From: Laccaria trichodermophora
Taxonomy: Eukaryota; Basidiomycota; Agaricomycetes; Agaricales; Hydnangiaceae
Direction: 5' to 3'
Assembly: GCA_018417955.1 (NCBI GenBank)
Contig: JACTVC010000003.1
Span: forward strand, 2,604,001 to 2,668,000
DNA: 64,000 nt
Part shown: one piece after another, positions 1 to 12,119 of the stretch
Layout: each line of letters begins with the position of its first letter
How positions within the stretch are numbered: the stretch's first letter is position 1
The notes under the pieces: generated by a model
What the model saw: the letters and a program-made list of their open reading frames with translations, nothing else
Database searches by the model: none
Told to the model about the DNA's origin: nothing
Translations under genes and position numbers: made by a program

Positions 1-269
1 TTTGACCTTGCTAGGGGGCTTACTTGCCGTAACCCGCAATCACTATATCCTAGTGTAAGTATGCCTATCCTCGAGGGTAAATCCAGGTCATTATGGTGAC
101 TGTCAGTCAAGTAGCCTGTCGATTCCTGGGCATTGTGATTGCGAGTAAGTAAAGCTGAAAAGGGCCAAAAAAAGAAAAAAGTGAACTTCATATAAATGGT
201 CCGACCTTGGTCTTGCTTCAGCTCATTACGACCTGTGCAGATCTTCTGCTCGTTTTTTTTCCTGGAGTT

Positions 270-1804
270 ATGAGCTCAAACGACGAGCCGAGCGCTAGCG
301 ACGATGAATATGACGAGAAAAGAGAGGTTACAACTGCACTCTTTGTGCTTCGAAAAAATACTCACCCACAACACACATCGTAGCTGCGACAACGACCTCG
401 AAAACGAAAGAAAAGAAACGATGGCCGAGTAAAGAAGAAGGTGGACATTGGCAAAGGCATATCGCTGGTTCCTCTTCTGGAGCTTGTGGAAACCGAAGGA
501 GAAGGCGGTGCTGCATTCGACGAAATTATTGAACATCTGCTCCCCGAATACCTTCAAACTCGAGCAACGTTTCAAGAAAAGGAAATTGAGACAGACCAAC
601 TAGTAAGGCTCTGTTGAGGAGGGGAAGTGTCTTTTGGCTCACCGTATGAATGTAGGGAAATGCCCTCAGACCACTGACACGATCCGAAATTTCGTATTTG
701 GTGGATCGAAGTCCCCTCAAAGGCCCATCGTCTCTCCTCGACACCATAGCGCTTCGCAAGCTCAAGCTAGATCGAGTACGTACTTTTGACAAGGACAAGG
801 AATCTGTCTAACGTTCAGAAAAAGCAAAGGCGCCGAATCAAGTTCAATCCCCAGCGCATCAACGCTCCAGAGGCACCTTTGACGCCACTGCACCCCGCTC
901 GCCCACCTATTCCTGCAAACTCCCAAGTTCTGGATGCTCTTTACTCAATTCACACGACACCTTTCGAGAACTCTTTCATCTCGCGGTTGCAAGGTACCAG
1001 GGCAGGCGAGCCGCCGGGGGTGATTGCCACCGACTGGGAAACCGTCACGCCATGGATGAGTCTGATGACAGACATTCGTGCCCATTATAGCTTAGCCCAG
1101 TAAGCACCAACCAATGTTGGTCACACTCAATTGTGTCTAACCTTTCCATTGGGTCGTGGTCCAGCGCTGACAGGGAACAGCCAATGGAAACTGTTGCCCC
1201 GATTATCTACACGTCTCTCCAGGCCTCCCAGCTATCTCAGATTCACGACCTCTTGGAACGCGTGTTCTGGACGGGCATTGATGGTGAGCTATTTACTCTA
1301 AATGTCAGTTTCGTTTTCGCTTACAAGTGCTGTCGGACCTCAGTTACAGACTCCCTTGATTACTGGCCAGAAAGGTCGACCGTTATCGCGACTTACAAAA
1401 AACTCGTTGTTGGTGTTGCTATTCTCAGCTCTCCGCGGGAAACATACATTACATATCTTGCCGTTAGGGCCGGTTGGGACAAGGCCCAGATTGCAAGGTT
1501 GGCGCCCTTTATATGTGCTGCGCTTGAGCTGACCCTGGCCGATAGGACCGTACTGTATCACCTTATAGCGTTGAACCCGGGAAAGGACATCACGCTGCAC
1601 GTTTCTGTGAATAGTTCTGCAATGGTAAGTTCGGCCTTCCCCAGCTTGCCATCAGAAGTTTGATAAATCCTGGCACATTAGCTTCTGTATAACCAGTTTG
1701 GGTTCAAGGCGGAAGGATTTGTCGCCGGATTTTATGAAGACTATTTGGATCCAGCCTCCCGAGCATCAAAAAATGCATTCAGGCTCCGCCTTCGCCAACA
1801 GTAA
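270..1804 (+). CDS. KAT14/CSRP2BP-like GNAT acetyltransferase
   Basis: Eight exons join in frame (270-326, 384-602, 656-775, 819-1099, 1174-1283, 1350-1497, 1546-1624, 1682-1804), giving about 378 residues. The C-terminal third is a GNAT acetyltransferase fold that closely follows animal KAT14 (CSRP2BP): a TYITYLAV strand, GKDITLHVS, then AMLLYNQFGFK and a terminal KNAFRLRLR. KAT14 is the second acetyltransferase of the metazoan ATAC complex; the fungal complex it would join is not shown here. The N-terminus is acidic (SASDDEYDEKRE) followed by a basic patch (RPRKRKKR) that may be a nuclear localisation signal. The fourth intron acceptor was chosen at 1173 because the upstream AG gives a stop. 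The family match is strong; the histone substrate is inferred. Confidence 0.85.
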
Positions 1805-2462
1805 CGGACGTTGACTTGACAAAGACAAGCAGACCCAACTCTAATCCACGCCCACACGTCTTGTCATTTTACCCCACATCACTGACGGCGCTCTATCCAT
1901 TCCCTCGGTTGGGTTGCCTTTCGGAGGAGATCAACGACCATTTTCACTAGGGCTGTACCTCTTGTGAAGACGTTTCCTGGTTGGTCTCACACAATAGAAA
2001 CTTGCCCTCTACAACGAGGCTTTGACGTTAACTTGAGTCTACCATTTGGCGTTACACGGTCGATGCGCTTTTAACAGATGTTCACACATTGACCTTCGTG
2101 GTCTGAAAATTTTCACCACGGATTTCCCTCCTTCTTCCGACGAACAGGTCGCCGTGAACGATGCCCGTCTCTGGTGACGTGGTGTGTCCCCGACGTAACA
2201 TTTTTGGGTCTCTGTGACATGAAAGGCTCACTAGCGACCCAGATATCACGATTGGGAGTATCTGGGGGCTTCTTCGCTTTCGGAGGGTCCGGAGACCTGT
2301 GACGACTTTTAATGCCAGGATTGAGAAACGGTGATATGAAATGATAATGCTAAATATTGTACAAGTTGTTGATGCAAATAACAGATTTGAGGCGCGCCTT
2401 ACATTACAGAAACCCAAAGTCCCAAACATAAAAGAAAAAATGTTGCAGTTGTACGCGATCCT
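1805..2462. other. gene-free stretch between convergent genes
   Basis: This 658-bp stretch lies between the stop codons of two convergent genes and presumably holds both 3' UTRs. Short open frames on both strands show no recognisable protein pattern. I see no RNA gene or repeat. Confidence 0.6.
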
Positions 2463-3500
2463 TCAAGGCGTGAAGGGGCGTTTCGTCTGCTTTTGCTGCG
2501 ACTGGTGGCCCAAATCGCAGACGGTCAAAGCTCTTCGTCTTGTCGAAGCAGTTCCCGCATTATTGAGAGGCTGAAGTGGCATTCTTGGTAGAAAGTCGCC
2601 AGGTGTTCCAGCACTAACCCTCCGTTTCATCGGCCTCGGTTTTTTCCCGCCCTCCAAAGACTGGTATCTCGAGCGCGCCTCTTGAGCCGGTGGTAGAGCA
2701 ACAAAGGTGACGACTGGCTGTCGTTCAACCGACGAAACAGCCGCGTCATAGATCCATCCACCAAGTCTGCCAGGCTCCGCAGCAAGTTGCTCTGTCATCG
2801 ATTTCCTTCGTCCCACACAGCGCTTCTTCAGAGCCCTGGCCCCATTCGTCCCTTCTACTCCCCGTGGTGACTTTGGTTCAGGCTGTCTGCCAACTCCAGC
2901 CGTCGAATGGCTGCGAGGACGAACAGGAAGGCTTCCCCTTCGACCGCCGCCAGTGGTGACTCCAGGTTGGAAGTGCACATGACCGTCCTTCTCGACGACC
3001 ACCTCCATATCGTTATCAACCTTCTTCGGCTCTACTTGCTCGGCCAGAGGCTTATAATCAAGCTGTGACCTCTCCAAAACATCCTTCACCTTCTTAGCCC
3101 AGTCATCGAGCTGGTATAACTTGTGCAGCATTAGTTTAAACGTAAATGGGTACTGCTTTCCCAAAGGAAATTTAGCGAGCGATGCTTCATCGTCGCAATC
3201 TTCGTCGTTATTGTCGTCCGTGTCCATGTTGGCGAGGTCCTTGTTCAGAACGGCGACAGTATTTCGTCGTGGACGACCACTAGGGTGGGGTGATGTATCT
3301 CGAGTGCTCGCGCGCGTGCCAACGATAGTGGCAAGGTTTTTAAATACGGGAGCAAGGTCCGCGGGAACGGGAAGGGATCGAACGTCGTCGATGATGGCGC
3401 CAGCGTCCGCAGTTCTGGCACGTCTAGAAGCAAGGCGTTCGAATAAATTGAAGAGCCTCGCGAATTCGGCGGTCTTCTCGTCAGATCTAGATGCAGTCAT
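2463..3500 (-). CDS. conserved-looking hypothetical basic protein, single exon
   Basis: An uninterrupted 345-codon frame starts at the ATG at 3500 and ends in TGA at 2463. I do not recognise the family. The N-terminal 60 residues look helical (ARLFNLFERLASRR). An acidic linker follows near residue 95 (MDTDDNNDEDCDDE), then a compact stretch around residues 112-150 (KQYPFTFKLMLHKLYQLDD, then WAKKVKDVLERS) that could be a small helical domain. The remainder is Arg/Lys/Ser/Pro-rich and looks disordered, with several RRxS-type sites that would suit phosphorylation. Length without stops and coherent composition support a real gene. A TATATA stretch near 3637-3643 lies about 140 bp upstream of the start. 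A nuclear role is a guess from composition only. Confidence 0.6.
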   Translation of the reverse strand: MTASRSDEKTAEFARLFNLFERLASRRARTADAGAIIDDVRSLPVPADLAPVFKNLATIVGTRASTRDTSPHPSGRPRRNTVAVLNKDLANMDTDDNNDEDCDDEASLAKFPLGKQYPFTFKLMLHKLYQLDDWAKKVKDVLERSQLDYKPLAEQVEPKKVDNDMEVVVEKDGHVHFQPGVTTGGGRRGSLPVRPRSHSTAGVGRQPEPKSPRGVEGTNGARALKKRCVGRRKSMTEQLAAEPGRLGGWIYDAAVSSVERQPVVTFVALPPAQEARSRYQSLEGGKKPRPMKRRVSAGTPGDFLPRMPLQPLNNAGTASTRRRALTVCDLGHQSQQKQTKRPFTP

Positions 3501-3888
3501 GGTGCTGGTGAGGATGATAGGGTGCGGGGAATACAGAAAATCGTCGGGATCTGAGGATCGTCAAGTGGCACAAGCTCGAGGTTGAGGAATAGCAACAAGG
3601 TGCTGGTTGAAGTCGATGTTGGATAGCCCGCCATCTTATATATGGTCTTTCCAGGCCACATCGGATAGTGGCACGGCGGTGGCCAGTCATGCACCCCGGT
3701 TGTGATCCCGACTTTTCATTGTTCCGGCAGGCACACTATCCACCGGTGGCCTCGCCACATGGTATCTGTTCAGCCAATCTTGGTGGCTTTCATCGTCAAG
3801 GTGATGTATTTAGGTAATAATAAAAGGTATAGAAAGTGGCACATAATTTCCGTTCCGAGTGGCAAAGCCTTGAAAATCGTCGAACATG
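3501..3888. promoter_or_regulatory. upstream region of the 2463-3500 gene
   Basis: This 388-bp gap separates the start of the minus-strand gene at 3500 from the stop of the next minus-strand gene at 3889. A TATA-like tract (TTATATATGG, about 3636-3645) is the only recognisable promoter element. Nothing else was seen. Confidence 0.35.
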
Positions 3889-5296
3889 CTACAAATGCCT
3901 CGTTACTCTAATCCGTTTGTTAGCTCTGGAGACTAGCATCGTCGTCTTCATAAACCCAGAGCGATCAAAGCGAATTTCTTCGTCCTCGTCCGAGTCGTCC
4001 GACGAATCACCATAGGAATCGTCAACATTTGTGTCAGAGTCGTCATAAGATGTTTGGCTGCTTTCGCAGCTAGAATCTTCTTCCTGCACCTCTTCGTCAT
4101 CTTTCTCCTCCGGATCCGGCTTCGTTTTCTGGTTTTCCAAGTCGTCCGTTCGGCTGAAACACGTACTCCACCCGATGCTTTTCAAAGACTTTAGATATTG
4201 TGCCATCGTTGAGCTAACAACCAATTCGTCGTGTCGGACTCCCCTGGCAAATCGTTTGCATGTTTTACAATCAACAATGACGTCCCAGCCCCAGCCTGCG
4301 ACGGGAACCAGCTCAGAATGGTCCGAGTGAGATCCAAGGAGTTTTTCAGGCGACAAAAAGATTCCAATGTGGAGATGAGTAAGATTTTGAAGAGGCGTTA
4401 GTGCTAAAGCAAACTCAGTCTAATGCCAGTGTCAGAAGTGCTACACCGTACGACTTCAAATACTTAAGAACGTACAGCAAGTTTCTCCGGCGTCAAGTAG
4501 ACGTCCGGGATGGGGGAGTGAACCGTACGGCTCAGACTTTCTTCGTAGCAGGCGTTGCAGCAAGTCAGTTCCAGGCGTTCCGTTGAAGAAAGATAGAGAT
4601 CAGTCAGTGACCCGAAGACTTTCGCGATCAGTCGCAGCAACAGGACGTCAATAGCAGGGAGACTCGATAAAGTCAAAGAGATTAAGCTGGAAGCACTGGG
4701 GGAACTTTCAAAGATATTCAGCAGTTGTTTCACGCGTGGGTACTGCGTCACCAGGCCTTCGCGGCCGAAATCGATGGATAGTGTGTGCAGGTGAGATAAC
4801 CGGCCAAGGCGTTCAGGTTGGTAGGAGAGGATTGTAGAGGAGGAGCAGAGTGACCTGATGTATGCGCTTCAATACCTGTTTTAAAAAACGACAAGGACGC
4901 ATATACGCACTTGACCCATGAGAAATCTCCCGACCATCTTCGTACTTGATTTCTCTCGTGCTCCGAGCTCAAAAGATTAAAAGTACTAGCCCAGTGTCGC
5001 CGGCTGAGAAGCATAAGGTTTCGAAAGCAGTGTCGTAGAGCGAGTTGTCGGAAATCGGTCGATACCAGAGTCAAGGCAAAAATGTGAGCATATGGAGTGC
5101 AGAACTTCGCTTCTGGAGAAGAGGCCATAGATTCAATGAAAAACTCGATAATAACGTCTAAAATCTCTGTGGGAACTCGAGGGGATGGGAACAAGCTTGG
5201 CTTGTCCAGAGATTTGTCGCCTTTGAGCTTGAGCAGAAAGCTCGAGCGTTTTCGTAACAGCGAGGTCGTTAAACTGGAGCTACGTCTTGAAAGCAT
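3889..5296 (-). CDS. F-box domain protein
   Basis: Three exons join in frame. Exon 1 starts at the ATG at 5296 and runs to about 4913. Exon 2 resumes near 4842 and runs to about 4487. Exon 3 covers about 4410-3889. The F-box lies near residues 40-95: VPTEILDVIIEFFIESM, a spacer, then FALTLVSTDFRQLALRHCFRNLML, the usual pattern in mushroom F-box proteins. Leucine-rich segments follow (LISLTLSSLPAIDVLLLRL, LQNLTHLHIGIFLSPEKL), then a very acidic Ser/Asp/Glu tail. F-box proteins present substrates to SCF ubiquitin ligases; the substrate cannot be read from sequence. Exon 3 joins in frame only if the acceptor before TTTGCTTTAGCACTAACG is used. A short upstream exon is possible. Confidence 0.65.
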
Positions 5297-6931
5297 TGCA
5301 AGGTTCTGAAAAACATACGGTTCAGGCTGAAACAGACCAAAATCGTCGCGCGGAGTGTAGGATATGAAGCAGAGTTGGAAAAGGAAGGCATGTCTAGCCG
5401 ACTAGGAATATCGGGAATTTCCTTTCTGGGGGCCGGAGCTCTGAAGCCAAGTCTCAAGAAAACGGCGACCCATGGAGTACCAGATGTTTATGTAAACTAG
5501 ACCGTGGCTAGTAATTAGACAAAGCCATAGAGCTGTACGATATCAATATTCAGCGCTGTAGTGCTCAGCCGCTTGCGAGCGTGAACTTCACTGGGCTTTA
5601 GCTTCCTCGTCGGAGCCAGTGGACGTCTTGAGGTGAATTATAGCTGATTAGCAGCGCAGTGACATAGGACTCTGGTAAGTTGCGCGTGCCGTGAATGTCA
5701 TCCTCGAATTCCAGCTTCAAACAGGTTGCTTGGTCGACCCCGAGACAGATATCTGATCCTGATTGGATCCTAAGTGGCACCGTTCCATGATCTGACTAGC
5801 CTGTAGGCTGCCTAGCTCGCTCTTTGCCAGCTATGTAATTTGACACGACAGAACCAGTGAGAACAAGAACATTTGGACGATACCATCGATGCGCCTGCCA
5901 CTTGTGTCGGATTTGGATGGATGAGGTGTTTCAGGTGATACAGGCCGGTCCGGGACTTCCGGATTGGTGACTCTAGCTGTTGGCAGACGAAATCTGATTT
6001 TCAGCTCACCTTCACTCTATTGTTTACAATCTGGCAACAATTCCGATTGACCAAACGACCGTCATGGACAAAGAGAGCCTCATTGTCGACTAACTGCTCA
6101 GCGGAATCCCTGGAGCTTAGGCATTAAAGAGTCTGCAGACTGCGATACTAGAGCTGTACTATTTGTCGTGTACACTAACGATACAAATTTGGCCCCACCA
6201 TCCACGCGTGCAAGCCCTGGTCTCTACCGAAACTGGCAACCCCCCTTTCCTGGCGGATATGTTTGAGTCAACATCGACGAACTTCCCCCTCCCTTCCTCT
6301 CAAAACCGACTGCCTTATCCCCTCCTCTCCTCACCGGCTCACAAGGAGCGTTTCAAATGTTAGACTCACCAACTTGAACTTTGCTACTGCTCAAGTCGAG
6401 CAAAGGCTAGAATGGAATTCTATTGAGTCGAGAGTCGAGATGCGGCTAACTATTTTTCACGTTCCACGTGTCATCACGCACACACCCGACTTCCATCAAA
6501 CTTCCATGGACAATCCCTGCGCGTACTCTCATATCAACTGTGTTCCGTTGACATTGGATACAGCGTACATACCGCGTAGATTCACGCAGAGCAATGGTTT
6601 GTCGCCTACTTATACCCACTCGGTTCGTGCTTATGACCATCATCGCAGTCCTTCAATTTGTATATTGGAATATCGAATGATACAGAAAGTGGTTGATTCT
6701 AGACCGTTTATAAGCATAATTTGTAGGAGAACTACGAATTTTTTTCACATTCAGCCAATAAATTTTAACGGAGTCGCGTCGGGTATCTTGGGCATGTACT
6801 CGCCCGGATGTGATCTCTGACCGAAAAAAACTTTCTTCAAACCTACAAAAGGCTTGTTTTACTATGGCGCCCCTCACAGGACTTTTCTCCCCGCGTAATA
6901 GGCCTCTCTGCGCTGCCTTCTCCCTCCTCAA
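5297..6931. other. gene-free stretch, divergent promoters
   Basis: This 1.6-kb interval separates the start of the F-box gene (minus) from the start of the DUF1275 gene (plus). Frames of 60-185 codons occur but none has the hydrophobic/charged patterning of a known domain, and they overlap on both strands. It presumably carries both promoters. No repeat or RNA gene was seen. Confidence 0.5.
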
Positions 6932-8041
6932 ATGGCAGACCAGAAGATTAATCTGGCTGTCCCAACGCAAGAGCAACATTATGATCATGATAACTTATCG
7001 TTATCAACGTCGACCGACGCGGAATCCGCCAATCCGTGGAACGTTGCTGCGAAGGACGATGTTGAGCGTGCGGGGCCCAATACTGCGGCTTCTTGGTGGA
7101 GGTATTTGAACGAAGATATAGACACGACGCAGACGACAGGCCAATTGGCTTTATACTGTTTTATGACTGGCTATCTGTGCGTCTTCAGTTCTACATTTCA
7201 TGCAATGCTCCTGCTCACACTGCATCCCAAGAGATGTCATATCCTTCTCGGCAATTTTCGTTTGGTGCGGTTTCCAAACGGGTAACTTTGTCCAGGTATC
7301 TTCTTATTACCTCCCCCGCTTATCACAAGACCCACGCTTTCTCCCTTCCAGCTTGCTATCGCCCTAGCCCGTCTCTTCAACGGACCTTCGGGGTCTCGAG
7401 ACTCTTGGTTCCACAGAGCCGATCAACAAGCACTAACCTCGTTAATCTCCTTCAACGCAGGCGCGTTCATAGGACGCATTGGCGACCGTGTGGGTGCCCA
7501 CAAGCGTATATGGCTCATCACCGGCACCTTCATCCAGGCTGTGCTTACCATGGCTGCTGCTATTGTTTTTTGGAAGAGCGGCCAACCGAGTATATCGAAC
7601 GCTAGAGATGATCCGGCGTGGATCAACGTGGAAACGTTCGTTGGTCTCGCATTCATGAGTGCTAGTCTGGGTGTTCAAGGTATTTTGGGGAAAAGACTAA
7701 ATACTCATTTCGGAACTACCAGTATGTATTCATTTTCTTCTACCTATCTCTTCATGCTAATGCTAACAATCGTTACAGTCGTACTCACAACTGTCTGGGT
7801 GGAGCTCATGTCTGACCCACGCCTCTTTCGTCTCCGACAACGCGTGACAACGCGGGATCACCGACTTATCGCTGCAGTCTCTCTATTCATCGGTGCCTTC
7901 GTCGGCCGCGCCATAGTACAGAAAATTGGTACCGCTGGGACGCTGGGAATCGGTGTTGGCTTCAGGATTCTTAGCTGCTTCACGTGGCTTTTCGTACCCA
8001 CCAAGCGTGGTATCATGCTCCCTCCTACCGATGCTGAGTGA
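6932..8041 (+). CDS. DUF1275 (YoaK-like) membrane protein
   Basis: Four exons (6932-7176, 7232-7295, 7352-7721, 7779-8041) encode 313 residues. After a polar 60-residue N-terminus the protein has the DUF1275 core: GYLDVISFSAIFVWCGFQTGNFVQ, here written as GYLDVISFSAIF followed by VWCGFQTGNFVQ, then LISFNAGAFIGRIGDR. At least five further hydrophobic segments follow, including WLITGTFIQAVLTMAAAIVF and LIAAVSLFIGAFVGRAIV. DUF1275 proteins are multi-pass membrane proteins found in bacteria and fungi. Their transport role is inferred from topology and no substrate is established. All three splice junctions restore the family motif, so the model is firm. Confidence 0.85.
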
Positions 8042-10328
8042 TACGCGTTTCCACCAACCTCACCAGCTTCTCACCGAGCGTAACACGGCCCCGTTAACCA
8101 TGTCGTTATTGAGTCCAACGCGTCCCCGTGTTCCAACCATTACGCCTACCATACCCCCCTCCCCTTGCTGTGGAAATAGGCCTTTGCTTCTCGCTTTCTT
8201 GCTTCTTGCTTCCATCTGGTTCGTCCTATACGTTCATTCACGACCTTTTTTTTTTTTGTTGCTGTATATCTGTCTCGCTATTTTGGCGTCTTAGACCAAC
8301 AACATTTGCATCATGTATCTCTATACCGATATTCATGAATTATAATTTATCTAGACGTCTAATGGCAGTTTCCGGCCTTGTGAAAAGGTGGACGCATGAT
8401 CCTTGAAGATAAGCCAAAAAAGTCATGGTATGTGTCTCATCCCCGACAAATCGTGCGGTCAATTTTATCCAGCATTCTAAGTACTTATTGTATTAACTAT
8501 ATAACCGTCTTACAGACGCCATACACACTGTAGCGTTAAACAGCATAGTACGTTGGCTATGAGATAGCTATGTAGTTTGCGACCGTTCAAATGGTCTGGA
8601 TGGTCTGGGGGTCGCTATGAATCAGCGGCTGAACAAATGTTTAAAATCACCCGAACTCGGAGTGAGACGTTTTCGCTCAACGACAAGAAGTGACAAAAGT
8701 ATGTCATCGAAGTGCTTTTGCCCTGATGGAAAAACTTCTAGCTGGGCGAGCGGCGCTGGTTCATTCCGTTTTCGCATAGCCACTACAGGGTAAAATTTAG
8801 CTATGATGGTGTTTCCTGGGGCGGTCAGACGACACTAGACGAGGGATGAGGGCTCATTACACTGCTTGAGTTATTATGAACGCACTGTGTAGGGGTTCGT
8901 TGCAGCGCTCCACACAAGGACCGCTCTTCTATTCGCAGCACGCCCATTGGGTGACCAGATCCAACTCGCCTGCATCAGGGTATTGATTAGCACTCCAACA
9001 GCAGGCCTAACGAAAATTTCGACAAACTGTTCTGCGAGAACCATCCTTATTCACAACAGATGATAGTGGAAGCTCGTTACCACGAATACAAATGCTGTCT
9101 GCCCTGTCAATGATTCCCATTCTGCGCTTATAGTGAACAAACTAGCCAACAAGTCTCATATGAAGAGAGAAACTCACTCAAAATCGCCTACGAACTCGCC
9201 AAATTCGTTGGCTCCGCGCCGAACGGTCGTGATGTGGGACAACGGCATGAAGCAGTTAACGTTCACGGTTATATTATATCGAGGTCGAGTATCTTGCGCG
9301 TGAGGGGATGGAACGAGAATCATGGAATTCAGAGAGCTCGGAGAAAAGGAATACGTGATCGTCTCCGTTGGTAGCTGGGCTGTTTCATACCTGGCAAGAG
9401 GGATTCAGTCGACAATGTACGGAGTAGGAAGAATGGCCCTACTCGGGTGGGTTTTCGGTCGGAGTTGGTTGGCGTGGGGGAGCGGACTCTGCCCATGTGA
9501 GGGCGACCTCTTCAAAAGCAGAAGGGGGTAATGGAGTCGACATGCGAACTAAGTAGTAGTGGTTTGAGTTATTTATAGTGATGCCTGAGGGCTAACATCG
9601 AGGTTGATCCTTTTTTGGTACTAGGTCCGTCTGTCTAACTTCAAGTTGACAAGAACTTTGCCCAATTCTTGGTGTGTAGGTGAATAGCTCACAATGTAAG
9701 ATCAGTACAAAAACATTAGAGAAAAAATGAATCTATACCAAAAGGGTGGTCCAGGCAGCGTTGAATTTGTAATCTTGGGACTCCAACTGGTGGGAGAGTT
9801 GTTGCAAACACTGGGCCCCCGTACAGCCCAGTTCAAATCACAACAAAATGTTGACAGTTGCTTCCGTGACCCGAAGACATCGTTCCCGCTTCATCTCCAC
9901 AGGCCAATCCAAACAAAGATTGAGCGCAGTACTCTGATCAGTAAGAAATTTATAGGGCCTTGGATTTGGGAGAATCATCGGACGAACCGAAGCAAGACGA
10001 ATGGTAGAGCACACGTTGGCAAGAAGACACCTTGCAGGGAAGGCGAGGAAAGGCAACATGAGTCGACTCGCAGGTACTGTTGATGTCTGATGAAGAGTGG
10101 ATGTTTCGCTGGTGTTGGGTACAAGTTGGGTGGCCTCTAAGTCACGGGATCGCGAGTCTCAACAATATTTTCGGAAGAGAAGAGCTTGGAGAGAGCATGA
10201 ATCTCTGCCGTCATCTAAAGCTTCTGACTTAAATAAATGAGGTCGTCGACACAATCGCCATGGAGGGATTGAGAAGCACATAAAGACAATAATTCATCAA
10301 TTTCTAGTCAGACATCCCTTACTTCACC
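8042..10328. other. long gene-free stretch
   Basis: This 2.3-kb stretch lies between the 3' ends of the DUF1275 gene and hgh1. Frames up to 118 codons exist (for example 9727-10083) but lack domain-like patterning, and I do not call them. The first 100-150 bp upstream of 10328 are conserved in the duplicated hgh1 copy near 32.6 kb, consistent with hgh1 3' UTR. No tRNA, repeat or mobile element was recognised. Confidence 0.5.
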
Positions 10329-12009
10329 TTAAATCTCCTCAATCTTGAAATCTTCATCATCCTCATCCACTGAAGCTGAAGGTGCTGGGGGCGGACCCAC
10401 GTCAGGCTGATCCAACTCATCCAACTCCTCTGCCTCGGCGATCTTAGGTTCGTCGCCATGGATAAGCTGCACAAGCCTCTCAATATGTTCAGAGATCTGT
10501 TCACTGTCTTTAATACATAATCGAAAAAAAATGAAGAAAGAGTGGGCACCTTATCGACCGTCTCTGCCATATGCGCTGCACGCACGATCTCATAGACGCC
10601 GTGTTGACGGAGGTAATCACGTCCCCAGCGAGTGTGGCATAGCAAGAGGAGGGTTTCTACGTGTGTGAGCCGGATAGTGGGGTCGGACTCGCGAGTTTTC
10701 GTAGGCGGTAGGAACTGGAGTGGTTCGAGAAGCTTTTCTTGATCCTGTCCTTGAAGTTGACGTAAGTAAGAAGACAAAGGTAAAAAGTGGATACGAACGT
10801 CGAGTTCGAATTCTTCGGGTCCGGCCAGAGGGAGCAACAAGTAGGGGAGGGCGTCGATTCCACGTGACTGGAGCTTGGAAGGGGGGACGGAGACTAGGGC
10901 GGATTCAGGGCTGAGGATTGCTTTGTGGCCTGCTGCGTGGAAGGAGCAGTTCCTTTGATGGAGAAAGATGAGACCGGATGAAGCTAGACTGCTGTTACAC
11001 GTACTTGATCGTAGATGCGACGCCACCTCTGCGAATGGTGTTTTTGTGCTCGGTGAAGGTCACAAGTTTTGCGAGGGCGTACTCTAGATCGGTTTCGGGT
11101 TTGAGGACGTTGGTAGGTTGCGGGGAGAGAAAAAAATTGCGGCCCGTAGGTGACTGAAATAGTGTAGGATAAGTATATCATGGTGAAATGAGATGGAATT
11201 TCATACCATACTCATATTCGCAAAAACGCTAGCAAGAAAATGAAGCTCTCCTTTCCGCTTCCGTTTCGACAGATCTTCAGAGTCCCCAACAGCAGCCCCG
11301 TCAACGAAAGCATCCAGTAAGAGGGGAAGGGCCATGACTTGTTGAGGTTCACCCTGTGGATATGGAACGGGGGCTGGACATGATCCACATCTTGATTCTG
11401 TCGGATACAAGATGTTGTTTGCAAGAGGAATGACGGATATTTTGAGAGTCAGCAAAACAGAGCATGCGCCCGACGATGCTGTGAGATTTGAAAGCAGCAT
11501 CGACGCGAGATCTCCAAGAATCGATTGAGGTTCCTATGTTTGTTGACCAGTGAATTCAATTCTTCCAAGGCGAAGTATGTCAAACACACTATAATGTACG
11601 AGACAATAAAGCTCAAGAACGACGGTTCCGATAGCGGTGTAAGCAGCAACGGAGAGTCCGAGAGATTGATCAGGGCTCGGAAAGCATCATGAGCGACATT
11701 CTGCAGTGAGGTAAGCTCAACTTTCGATTGAAGACATACAAGAAACTAACCAGCTGATCCCGACAAAGAAGTTTGATATCCCGAATGATATCGCTTTCTT
11801 TTGCCTTTTGTAAGCCCCCAGCTGAAACCCCTCCAAAAAAAATGTCTCGATGAGGTGAACCCTTCAGGGTTTGAGGCAGAAGATTTGACAAAGCAATTTG
11901 CCTGACTTGAGGGTTTCTGTCTCGCAAAAAAGCGATGAGCTGGGGTGGTTATTGAATGGGCACTGTGAGGAGACATTGGCAGACCAACCTCACGCAGCTG
12001 GGTGTCCAT
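10329..12009 (-). CDS. hgh1: Hgh1, eEF2 folding chaperone (DUF383/DUF384 family)
   Basis: About eight exons read from the ATG at 12009 (MDTQLRE) to TAA at 10329-10331. Landmarks in order: RDRNPQVRQIALSNLL; IFFGGVSAGGL with ESDIIRDIKLLCRDQL; NVAHDAFRALINLSDSPLL; ASMLLSNLTASSGACSVLL; SRCGSCPAPVPYPQGEPQQV; ELHFLASVFANMSM; IDALPYLLLPLAGPEEFEL; LQFLPPTKTRESDPTIRLTH; TLLLLCHTRWGRDYLR; ISEHIERLVQLIHGDE; and an acidic tail. This is the full-length Armadillo-like Hgh1 family. Hgh1 assists folding of translation elongation factor eEF2 in the cytosol together with TRiC. It is divergent from spt20 across 110 bp. Its 3' half is duplicated at 31684-32562. Confidence 0.9.
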
Positions 12010-12119
12010 GATGTCCAATATTGGTGCACGTGAGCTACTTTGTAGAGCAATTAGTCAGCACTATCATTCTGAAGTCCGAGCTCAATACTGTGTCCGACGA
12101 CGACAGCATTCATGGTCAG
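12010..12119. promoter_or_regulatory. short bidirectional promoter, hgh1/spt20
   Basis: Only 110 bp separate the start codons of hgh1 (minus, 12009) and spt20 (plus, 12120), so the two genes must share their core promoter region. No TATA box is evident. Co-regulation is an inference from spacing. Confidence 0.5.

Noticed and set aside
6263..6820. 185-codon plus-strand frame
   Set aside because: Composition is like translated non-coding DNA (many Thr/Ser/Pro/His, no hydrophobic core pattern), and other frames of similar length overlap it.
9322..9531. 69-codon plus-strand frame beginning MEFRELGEKEYV
   Set aside because: Short, no paralogue, no CaaX end and no conserved feature, so not called.
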